Source: Phycisphaerales bacterium (GTDB lineage Bacteria; Pseudomonadota; Gammaproteobacteria; Competibacterales; Competibacteraceae). Taken from it: 13,307 bases of DNA. Positions 7,619-13,307 of this stretch are shown piece after piece. How positions within the stretch are numbered: the stretch's first letter is position 1; the number at the start of each line of letters is the position of its first letter. The translations under genes and the position numbers were made by a program. The stretch is from the NCBI GenBank assembly GCA_014879435.1, contig JACSSB010000271.1, forward strand, positions 1-13,307, in the 5' to 3' direction. The notes below the pieces were generated by a model that ran no database searches, was not told where the DNA came from, and worked only from the letters and a program-made list of their open reading frames with translations.

Positions 7619-8287
7619 ATGTACGTGGACCGGATCATGAGTCGCGACGTATTGCACGTCACCGAAGACATGCGCGTCACGCAGATGGCGACACTGATGC
7701 ACGATCACCACATCCGCCATCTGCCGGTAGTGCGCGATGGCCGTTTAGTGGGTCTGGTCACCTCTCACGATCTGGAACGGGTGGCCCCTTCGCCAGTGAC
7801 GACGCTGTCGGTCGGTGAAGCAAACTATCTGCTTGGTAAGCTCACCGCTGCCAAGATCATGTGTACTCAAGTCGTAAGCTGTGCACCGGATACCTTGGTT
7901 GAAGAAGCTGCGCACTTGCTGCGTGAAAAAAGAATCGGTTGCCTACCGGTGATTGAAAAGGATGGCAAATTGGTCGGCATCGTCACCCACGAAGATTTGC
8001 TGGATTTCTTTCTCGATATCACCGGTTGTTTGATGGAAAACACCACCCGTATCGCCGTGCATTTACCCGATGCCATCGGTCAATTGGGGCGCTTTCTCAG
8101 TGCGATCAATGAGGCGGGAGGCTATATCGCTACAGTAGTTTCGCCGGTACATCCCGATAAAACAGGCTTGCGGATCGCTGTAGTGCGTTACCGTGCCGAT
8201 AATCCGCGTGTCTTGAACCAGCACTTGCGCGATCTGGGCTATGAGCTATTGACCGAAACTCTGCCCACCTCAGTTACTGGTACTTGA
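7619..8287 (+). CDS. CBS-CBS-ACT domain protein (AcuB-like), putative metabolite sensor
   Basis: Soluble protein of 222 aa with two CBS domains and a C-terminal ACT-like domain. CBS1 spans about residues 1-55 (IRHLPVVRDGRLVGLVTSHDL) and CBS2 about 77-132 (IGCLPVIEKDGKLVGIVTHEDL). Both have the normal hydrophobic strand plus Gly-Ile/Leu-Val-Thr pattern. The ACT-like part (about 141-216) starts at TRIAVHLPD and includes the helix GQLGRFLSAINEAGGYIATV. CBS pairs bind AMP/ATP or related ligands, and ACT domains commonly bind amino acids. The architecture resembles AcuB of acetoin-utilisation loci, whose role is poorly defined. It has no DNA-binding or catalytic domain, so it is probably an allosteric partner. 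Start supported by GGAGG (7604-7608), 10 bases upstream of the ATG. Its place between livF and paaK suggests it monitors this pathway (inference). Confidence 0.88.
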   Translation: MYVDRIMSRDVLHVTEDMRVTQMATLMHDHHIRHLPVVRDGRLVGLVTSHDLERVAPSPVTTLSVGEANYLLGKLTAAKIMCTQVVSCAPDTLVEEAAHLLREKRIGCLPVIEKDGKLVGIVTHEDLLDFFLDITGCLMENTTRIAVHLPDAIGQLGRFLSAINEAGGYIATVVSPVHPDKTGLRIAVVRYRADNPRVLNQHLRDLGYELLTETLPTSVTGT

Positions 8288-8316
8288 TCGCTTTCCTTAA
8301 TCACACGAGACCGAAC

Positions 8317-9627
8317 ATGATTCTCGACATCGAACAAGAAACTCTACCCCGTGAGGAATTGCGCGAACTGCAAGTGCGCCGACTGCGCGCCACCGTCGAG
8401 CGCTGCTATCAGACTGTCCCCTATTATCGGGATGCTATGGACGAACTCGGCGTCCGGCCGAACCATATTCAATCCGTCGAGGATGTGCGCCTGCTGCCTT
8501 TCACCAAAAAGGAAAACCTACGCGAGAATTACCCCTTTGGCATGTTCGCCGTGCCGACCGATCAAGTGGTGCGTATCCATGCTTCCAGCGGCACCACCGG
8601 TAAACCCACTGTAGTGGGATATACCCGTCGCGATGTGCGTACCTGGGCGCGGGTGATGGCGCGCAGCCTAGCGGCGGCGGGTCTGCGACCGGGTGATCGC
8701 ATGCACAATGCTTATGGTTATGGCCTGTTCACGGGCGGTTTGGGTTTTCATTACGGTGCGGAGGAATTGGGAGTGATGGTCACTCCCATCTCTGGCGGCC
8801 AGACCCAGCGCCAGATCATGCTGATTCGTGATTTTGAACCTACCGCCCTCTGCTGTACCCCATCCTATGCCCTCAACTTGGCCGAAGCCGCAGAGGACAT
8901 GAAGGTGGACTTGCGCAAATCATCCTTGAAGGTTGGCATCTTCGGTGCTGAACCCTGGACCGATGAAATGCGCTACGAGCTGGAATCACGTTTAGGCATC
9001 GATGCCATCGATATCTACGGTCTGTCCGAAGTCATCGGACCCGGCGTGGGCGTGGAATGCGTCGAAGCTAAAGACGGTCTGCATGTGTTTGAAGACCATT
9101 TCTTGATTGAATCGGTTGATGTCAACACGGGTCAGCCAGTCCCTTACGGTGAGTCGGGTGAGATCGTCATCACCTCCTTGACCAAGGAAGCGTTTCCGGT
9201 GCTTCGTTATCGGACCCGTGATATCTCGGCGCTGAACCCCGCGCCCTGCCGCTGCGGTCGGACGCATGTCCGCATGCAACGCATCACCGGCCGTACCGAC
9301 GACATGCTGATTATTCGTGGAGTTAACGTATTTCCCTCACAGGTTGAAGCGATTCTCATGCAAACTGAGACCTTATCGCCGTTTTACCAACTGGAGGTAT
9401 TCCGCGAGAACAATCTGGATCTGTTGACGGTCAATGTAGAAGGTAGTCCGCCATTGGTCACCCAAGGTCGGGATGCGATGGACCGAGTCGCGCACAAGGC
9501 GCAAAAAGACATCAAGGATTTTATCGGTGTAACCGCCAAGGTTGTGGTCAAAGCTACGGGCGAAATCCCCCGTTCCGAAGGCAAGGCGGTGCGCGTAGTG
9601 GACCATCGTAAGTCACAGAATAAATAA
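8317..9627 (+). CDS. paaK: Phenylacetate/arylacetate-CoA ligase
   Basis: Adenylate-forming ligase (436 aa, typical for PaaK) converting an arylacetate, ATP and CoA to arylacetyl-CoA, AMP and PPi. The P-loop-like motif ASSGTTGKPT is at residues 89-98, YGLSE at 234-238, YRTRD at 298-302, and the C-terminal catalytic Lys is K423 in GEIPRSEGK. A CRCGR segment (311-315) is family-typical. The ATG at 8317 gives the usual PaaK N-terminus. A TTG at 8284, overlapping the previous stop, would add 11 residues with no good ribosome-binding site. Beside iorAB it probably handles the same arylacetyl-CoA pool, either making it from imported acid or, if run backwards, recovering ATP. Indoleacetate or hydroxyphenylacetate specificity is possible. 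No paa ring-oxidation genes are in the window. Confidence 0.93.
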   Translation: MILDIEQETLPREELRELQVRRLRATVERCYQTVPYYRDAMDELGVRPNHIQSVEDVRLLPFTKKENLRENYPFGMFAVPTDQVVRIHASSGTTGKPTVVGYTRRDVRTWARVMARSLAAAGLRPGDRMHNAYGYGLFTGGLGFHYGAEELGVMVTPISGGQTQRQIMLIRDFEPTALCCTPSYALNLAEAAEDMKVDLRKSSLKVGIFGAEPWTDEMRYELESRLGIDAIDIYGLSEVIGPGVGVECVEAKDGLHVFEDHFLIESVDVNTGQPVPYGESGEIVITSLTKEAFPVLRYRTRDISALNPAPCRCGRTHVRMQRITGRTDDMLIIRGVNVFPSQVEAILMQTETLSPFYQLEVFRENNLDLLTVNVEGSPPLVTQGRDAMDRVAHKAQKDIKDFIGVTAKVVVKATGEIPRSEGKAVRVVDHRKSQNK

Positions 9628-9661
9628 TGCCAGTTCTGTTTGTGGAATCCTTTAGCAAGAC

Positions 9662-9688
9662 GTCATTCCCGCGAAAGCGGGAATCCAG
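9662..9688 (+). repeat. REP-like palindrome, copy 1
   Basis: A 27-bp unit starting GTC and ending TCCAG, with an 8-bp perfect stem ATTCCCGC / GCGGGAAT closed by a GAAA loop. It begins 34 bases after the paaK stop. Short GC-rich palindromes of this form are scattered through many proteobacterial genomes. Confidence 0.85.
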
Positions 9689-9699
9689 TAACGTCTAAT

Positions 9700-9726
9700 G
9701 TCATTCCCGCGAAAGTGGGAATCCAG
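9700..9726 (+). repeat. REP-like palindrome, copy 2 (direct)
   Basis: Same 27-bp unit and orientation as copy 1, 11 bases downstream. The only difference is a C-to-T change at unit position 17, which turns a G-C pair of the stem into a G-T wobble and keeps the GAAA loop. Confidence 0.85.
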
Positions 9727-9739
9727 GAGACCGTCGATT

Positions 9740-9766
9740 CTGGACTCCCGCCTGCGCGGGAGTGAC
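9740..9766 (-). repeat. REP-like palindrome, copy 3 (inverted)
   Basis: The same unit on the opposite strand, 13 bases after copy 2. Relative to copy 1 it has a paired change (T-A to C-G at unit positions 5 and 22) that preserves the stem, plus two loop changes (GAAA to GCAG). Copies 2 and 3 together can also pair as one long inverted repeat. Confidence 0.82.
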
Positions 9767-9826
9767 GAGCAATCCACCTGAAACGAAGCCCATTCCCACC
9801 AAATTTAGGAGTCCTAATCAAAGCAG

Positions 9827-10537
9827 ATGAAGGATAAATCTCAGCTCGCCTCTCCCAGCTCGGCTTCGTGCTCCACAACGCAGGAAGTTACGCAATTTCT
9901 GCGAAAGGTGGCACATACGCCCGCTGCGACCTCAGCGCGTGGCCGCTTGGTTTTCGCCATGGATGCTACGGCTAGTCGCCAACCGACCTGGGATCGTACC
10001 TGCCAGTGGCAGGGCGATATGTTCGAGGCGGCAGCGACGGTCGGTGGTTTGGCCGTGCAACTGCTTTGGTATCGCGGCTATGGAGAGTTCCAAGCTGAGC
10101 CATGGTTGACCGCTTCCAGCGAATTACAACGGCGCATGAGTTCGGTGCAGTGCCGGGGTGGTTTGACTCAGATCAGCCGGGTGCTGGAACACACCGTGCG
10201 CGAAACTAAGCAACATCGAGTCAATGCGCTGGTACTGGTGGCTGACTTTCTGGAAGAAACCATCGATCCCCTGTGCCATCAAGCCGGACAATTGGGTGTA
10301 CTGGGAGTACCGGCCTTTGTGTTCCAGGAGGGAAATGATCCCGATGCAGCGCGGGGCTTCCGGGAAATCGCCCGCCTAACACGTGGCGCCTATTGTGCTT
10401 TCGATGGCAATAGCGCGCGTCAGTTGCGCGAGTTATTGGCGGCTGTCGCCGTCTATGCCACCGGAGGCCGTCCCGCACTGGAGCAATTCAGCCAGCGCCA
10501 TGGCGGTCTGATTCAGCAACTGACCCGTCAACTCTGA
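9827..10537 (+). CDS. VWA-fold (von Willebrand factor A-like) protein
   Basis: Soluble protein of 236 aa with no signal peptide or membrane segment. After a Ser/Thr-rich N-terminus, a hydrophobic strand leads into DATAS (46-50), a variant of the DxSxS metal-ion-dependent adhesion motif with Thr in the middle. The other expected MIDAS residues are plausible as T114 (GGLTQI) and D140 (LVLVADFLEE), so the metal site looks complete. VWA domains mediate Mg-dependent protein contacts, often as partners of AAA ATPases or chaperones. It lies 7 bases before a membrane-anchored J-domain gene, so the two are surely co-transcribed and probably act together. The ATG is the only reasonable start: an in-frame stop lies at 9815. 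AGGAG is 15 bases upstream. Precise function unknown. Confidence 0.75.
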   Translation: MKDKSQLASPSSASCSTTQEVTQFLRKVAHTPAATSARGRLVFAMDATASRQPTWDRTCQWQGDMFEAAATVGGLAVQLLWYRGYGEFQAEPWLTASSELQRRMSSVQCRGGLTQISRVLEHTVRETKQHRVNALVLVADFLEETIDPLCHQAGQLGVLGVPAFVFQEGNDPDAARGFREIARLTRGAYCAFDGNSARQLRELLAAVAVYATGGRPALEQFSQRHGGLIQQLTRQL

Positions 10538-10544
10538 ACAGACG

Positions 10545-11249
10545 ATGTTAGTACGCATCCTGCTGGCCGTAGCCATCTTGGGCGGCCTTTATCTGCTGAT
10601 CCGTAAGTTAGGTCGCTCGTCTTGGCGGACTCAACTGCCTCGCGTGGCGATGATAGTGGTAGCCATCGTTTTTCTACTTCTGTTGACCCTGCGTGGCGGT
10701 GCCGAAGTCGCCATGCCTTTGCTGGTCGCATTGGTACCACTACTGATTCGTTGGTTGCGGTCCCCTGCTCTCGTTTCGACCGATCAGGCCCATCAAGCAG
10801 GCCGGAATCAGTCCGCCGTTACGACCCGCTTTTTATCCATGTCTCTCGATCACGCTTCCGGCACCCTGAGTGGCCAAGTTCGCGAAGGTCGCTTTGCGGG
10901 GCGTTCCCTGCAAGAGCTGAACCTTAGCGAGTTGTTGGAACTGTGGCGAGATTGTCAGGTGGACCCGCAGTCGGTGGCGATTTTGGAAACCTATTTGGAT
11001 CGCCAGGCCGATCCAGCTTGGCGTGAGCATGTGAGCAACGACCAAAACAAACAGGAAGAGGCTGGGAAAAACAATCGCATGGACCGGATCGAAGCCTATG
11101 AGATCCTGGGTTTGCAACCCGGTGCCAGTCGCGATGAAATTCAGGCCGCCTATCGACGTTTGATCCAGCGGGTTCACCCCGATCAGGGTGGTTCCAGCTA
11201 TTTGGCTGCGCGGATCAATCAGGCACGCGATGTGCTCCTCCATCAGTAG
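10545..11249 (+). CDS. Membrane-anchored J-domain protein, Pam18/Tim14-like
   Basis: A 234-aa protein. Hydrophobic stretches at about 4-18, 34-49 and 52-69 predict two or three membrane segments. A soluble linker (about 75-178) contains an acidic/hydrophobic helix near 122-152. The C-terminal J domain (about 182-234) has YEILGLQPGAS and the invariant HPD tripeptide (211-213), followed by QGGSSYLAARINQARDVLL. The Gly-Gly-Ser after HPD and the INxARDxLL ending resemble mitochondrial Pam18/Tim14 more than DnaJ, with no Gly/Phe or zinc region (type III). It should stimulate an Hsp70 at the inner membrane. Its last 35 bases overlap the opposite-strand DAHP synthase gene. Substrate unknown; the upstream VWA protein is a candidate partner. 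Confidence 0.85.
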   Translation: MLVRILLAVAILGGLYLLIRKLGRSSWRTQLPRVAMIVVAIVFLLLLTLRGGAEVAMPLLVALVPLLIRWLRSPALVSTDQAHQAGRNQSAVTTRFLSMSLDHASGTLSGQVREGRFAGRSLQELNLSELLELWRDCQVDPQSVAILETYLDRQADPAWREHVSNDQNKQEEAGKNNRMDRIEAYEILGLQPGASRDEIQAAYRRLIQRVHPDQGGSSYLAARINQARDVLLHQ

Positions 11250-12369
11250 CAACCTTGGCCATATGCTGTCGGCTCAGCGCTTGTCGTTTCTCGTAGCATT
11301 CCCGCGCTAGCGCAATGTCCTCTAGGAACCAGCTTAATTCGTTCATTAACATGGCCTGCGGGCCGTCTACCAGCGCTTTAGCCGGTTTCGGGTGAAAATC
11401 TATCAGTACCATGTTGGCGCCAGCCACCACGCCTTGGGCTGCAGCGTGCATCAGATCCAAAATGCCATCAGGCGAGTGTTCGCGTGAGCCAACCGAATGC
11501 GAAGGATCGACACAGACCGGCATGCGCGTCAAACGCTTGACCACAGGTACTTGCGCAAAATCGACCAAGTTACGATGCGGATCTCCCATATTGGTCTTTA
11601 CCCCACGCAGGCAAAATACGACTCGGGAATTCCCTTCGCTGGCGAGATATTCAGCGGCGTTAAGCGATTCGTTCAAGGTGATGCCGAACCCTCGCTTGAA
11701 CAACACCGGAAATTCTTGCTGGCGCCCTACCGCCTTTAATAGTTCGAAATTCTGGGTGTTGCGCGTGCCGATCTGCACCATGACTCCAGTGGGCCATCCG
11801 GCCTGTTCCAGGCTTTCGTGAATTTCCACTAAATGTGCTTCGTGCGTAATTTCCATAGCGATAACGCGGATGCCGTAGCGGCCCGCTTGTTCGAAGACAT
11901 AAGGCAGACAGCTCTTGCCATAACCTTGAAAGGCATAGGGATTGGTGCGTGGTTTGTACGCTCCCATCCGGGTACAGACTTGCCCGTGATCGCGCAGAGC
12001 CGCCATCATTTGCTCCGTGTGTTCGGGGGTGTCCACGGCACATAGTCCAGCAAAGATGTTCAGCGTATCCTGATTGAATGGAACCCCGTTGTATTCAAAA
12101 CCGATAGCGCGTTGCTCATCCCGATGCCGACCTAGGATTCGATACTCCTCGGAGACCCGGATCACTCGCTCCACGCCGGGTAGGACTTGGATATCTTCAA
12201 GTAGCAAGCTCTTGGTGTCACCGATCAGATAAATCTCGGTCAGCACTTGCTGTGTCCCACGCACGTTGTGAATACGGGTGGAAACGCCCGGTAATCTGGA
12301 CAGATAGTCGAGCGTCATCCGATACTCTTCGGAATTTTCTGTGATATTTGGATTGAGAAGGATGATCAT
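11215..12369 (-). CDS. 3-deoxy-7-phosphoheptulonate (DAHP) synthase, divergent type I-beta
   Basis: Predicted first enzyme of the shikimate pathway (PEP + erythrose 4-phosphate to DAHP), 384 aa. An N-terminal ferredoxin-like regulatory domain (about 1-78, starting MIILLNPN) precedes the TIM barrel, as in type I-beta enzymes where it binds aromatic amino acids. Retained landmarks are C110, KPRTNP (139-144), GTRNTQNF (201-208), KRG (225-227), R255, DPSHS (288-292) and D335. Several usually strict motifs are altered: GPCSVE reads GLCAVD (108-113), the CERG block reads CLRG (253-256), and the expected metal-ligand Glu near the end reads as D324. The enzyme may be shifted in activity or substrate. 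The ATG at 12369 matches the domain start, and the 40-residue upstream extension is unlike the family. About 20 C-terminal residues run into the neighbouring gene. Confidence 0.83.
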   Translation of the reverse strand: MIILLNPNITENSEEYRMTLDYLSRLPGVSTRIHNVRGTQQVLTEIYLIGDTKSLLLEDIQVLPGVERVIRVSEEYRILGRHRDEQRAIGFEYNGVPFNQDTLNIFAGLCAVDTPEHTEQMMAALRDHGQVCTRMGAYKPRTNPYAFQGYGKSCLPYVFEQAGRYGIRVIAMEITHEAHLVEIHESLEQAGWPTGVMVQIGTRNTQNFELLKAVGRQQEFPVLFKRGFGITLNESLNAAEYLASEGNSRVVFCLRGVKTNMGDPHRNLVDFAQVPVVKRLTRMPVCVDPSHSVGSREHSPDGILDLMHAAAQGVVAGANMVLIDFHPKPAKALVDGPQAMLMNELSWFLEDIALARECYEKRQALSRQHMAKVATDGGAHRVPD

Positions 12370-12474
12370 GGCGTTGTTCTTTGTACCTGGATGGAAGGGT
12401 GGAATCTTGCTCCTGCAAAGGGCTGCCATACTACCATTGCCCAAGATCAACTGGGTCGCCACGGTTGTTGCACC
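12370..12474. promoter_or_regulatory. Divergent intergenic region between the DAHP synthase and MATE genes
   Basis: This 105-base gap separates two divergently transcribed genes and should hold both promoters. No convincing -35/-10 pair or operator palindrome is seen on either strand. An open frame continues upstream of the MATE gene to an ATG at 12391, and the minus-strand frame continues to 12489, so the gap may be smaller if longer starts are used. Confidence 0.3.
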
Positions 12475-13307
12475 ATGGCGATGAGCCACTGGCTACCGGT
12501 GTCGGCTCGCCATCATCTGGGCGGTGAACTGGCTGCTTTGTTTCAAATGGGCGGGCCATTGATTGCCGCCCAGTTGGCACAGATGGCCACTGGTTTTTTC
12601 GATACCGTCATGATGGGTCGAGTCGGCTCGACTGAGCTGGCGGCAGTGGCTATTGGGACGGGATTGTGGCACGCCCTGTTCCTACTCTCTCTGGGTATTT
12701 TGATGGGAGTGAGTCCTTCCGTGGCACAGTGCCACGGTGCCGGACGGACCACCATGATTGCACCGCTGGTTCGACAAGCACTCTGGTTGGGGATGCTGCT
12801 GGGTATAGTGTGTTTTGTGATCCTGCGTCAGATGGAGGGATGGTTGGTATGGCTGGGGATCGAGTCGGCGATTGTCCCTGTGACCGGCAGCTATCTGCGG
12901 GCGCTATCCTGGGGGATGCCCGCGATTTTCCTGTGCATGAGCCTGCGGCTGTTCAGTGAAGGAATCGGTCGAACACGGCCAGTTTTCCTGGTGAGTGTGC
13001 TGGGATTAGTGGTCAATATCGTAGCCAACTATGTATTAATCTTTGGCCATTGGGGTTTTCCGGCCTTGGGTGCCTTAGGCTGTGGGATCGCAACCGCTCT
13101 GGCTATGTGGGTGATGCTGCTAGGCATGCTCTTCTTGGTCCGCATGGATTCTGCCTATCATGGTTACGGCCTGTTCCAACAATGGGTTTGGCCGCGTTGG
13201 CAGGAGCTGCGACCACTGCTGATTTTGGGGTTACCCATTGGGGTGAGTTTATTTCTGGAGAGTGCCATCTTTGCTACCGTTGCGCTGTTGTTAGGCCGAC
13301 TCGGTGC
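12475..13307 (+). CDS. MATE-family multidrug efflux transporter, NorM-like (3' end outside window)
   Basis: The frame stays open to the last base, giving 277 complete codons of a family that usually has about 450-460 residues. It is very hydrophobic with about seven membrane segments visible. The first carries the MATE-typical GGPLIAAQLAQMATGFFDTVMMGRVG, split around residues 26-51. Later landmarks are the GxxSPSVAQ segment, EGIGRTRP (163-170), and VNIVANYVLIFG before GFPALGALGCGIAT. Such pumps export cationic drugs or metabolites using Na+ or H+ gradients. The start is uncertain: ATGs at 12475 and 12481 give a normal N-terminus, and ATG 12391 would add 28 residues. None has a clear ribosome-binding site. 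Confidence 0.88.
   Translation, partial: MAMSHWLPVSARHHLGGELAALFQMGGPLIAAQLAQMATGFFDTVMMGRVGSTELAAVAIGTGLWHALFLLSLGILMGVSPSVAQCHGAGRTTMIAPLVRQALWLGMLLGIVCFVILRQMEGWLVWLGIESAIVPVTGSYLRALSWGMPAIFLCMSLRLFSEGIGRTRPVFLVSVLGLVVNIVANYVLIFGHWGFPALGALGCGIATALAMWVMLLGMLFLVRMDSAYHGYGLFQQWVWPRWQELRPLLILGLPIGVSLFLESAIFATVALLLGRLG

Larger units (their letters stand above)
9628..9826. other. Intergenic region carrying a REP-like cluster
   Basis: A 199-base non-coding gap between the paaK stop and the VWA gene. The central half consists of three palindromic repeats annotated separately. The stem-loops directly after paaK could terminate or protect the operon transcript, but no T-run follows them, so they are not classical intrinsic terminators. 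AGGAG at 9807-9811 probably serves the next gene, though its 15-base distance to the ATG is long. No clear promoter for the downstream unit was found. Confidence 0.6.

Noticed and set aside
8284..8316. TTG start for paaK overlapping the CBS-ACT stop
   Set aside because: It would add 11 residues not typical of PaaK. ATG 8317 gives the normal length and N-terminus.
9662..9766. CRISPR array
   Set aside because: Only three units, one inverted, with 11- and 13-base spacers and strong self-complementarity. No cas gene is nearby.
9663..9878. Minus-strand open frame of about 71 codons across the paaK-VWA gap
   Set aside because: Its peptide is largely translation of the REP-like palindromes (SRAGGSPEST- and WIPTFAGMT-like pieces), a common source of false genes, and it also overlaps the VWA gene start.
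12370..12489. 40-residue N-terminal extension of the DAHP synthase
   Set aside because: It does not resemble the family, while the ATG at 12369 begins the ferredoxin-like domain exactly. The extension would also overlap the MATE start.
12666..12959. 97-codon plus-strand frame near the window end
   Set aside because: It is an alternative frame within the clearly recognisable MATE transporter gene, with no hydrophobic pattern or domain of its own.

Overview
The window reads as ordinary chromosomal DNA from a proteobacterium, most likely a gammaproteobacterium. The evidence is a Gram-negative periplasmic binding protein with its ABC importer, a NorM-type MATE pump, and REP-like palindromes (core ATTCCCGC-loop-GCGGGAAT) of a kind common in beta- and gammaproteobacteria. 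Coding GC content is moderately high, while two short leaders, before iorA and before the binding-protein gene, are strikingly AT-rich. Genus-level assignment is not possible from sequence alone. No tRNA, rRNA, CRISPR array, transposase or phage gene was seen.

Layout. (1) 1-381: the C-terminal end of a coiled-coil protein. (2) 497-9627: nine same-strand, tightly packed genes. They are indolepyruvate ferredoxin oxidoreductase (iorA, iorB), a complete branched-chain-amino-acid-type ABC importer (livK, livH, livM, livG, livF), a CBS-CBS-ACT sensor-like protein, and an arylacetate-CoA ligase (paaK). (3) 9628-9826: a non-coding spacer with three REP-like palindromes, two direct and one inverted. 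(4) 9827-11249: a two-gene unit of a VWA-fold protein and a membrane-anchored J-domain protein resembling mitochondrial Pam18/Tim14. (5) 11215-12369, minus strand: a divergent type I-beta DAHP synthase whose 3' end overlaps the J-protein gene by 35 bp. (6) 12475 to the window end: a truncated MATE efflux gene.

How the genes may work together. IorAB interconverts arylpyruvates and arylacetyl-CoA using ferredoxin, and PaaK makes arylacetyl-CoA from arylacetate, CoA and ATP. Their co-operonic importer therefore probably brings in an aromatic acid or aromatic amino acid rather than leucine, isoleucine or valine. The CBS/ACT protein could sense adenylate and an amino acid. The route can run oxidatively (aromatic amino acid catabolism) or reductively (salvage of arylacetates into aromatic amino acids). 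The nearby DAHP synthase, the entry enzyme of de novo aromatic synthesis, suits the second idea but is separately transcribed, so that link is weak.

The most promising less-described items are the VWA plus Pam18-like J-protein pair, the divergent DAHP synthase, and the import-activation-oxidoreduction operon as a unit.
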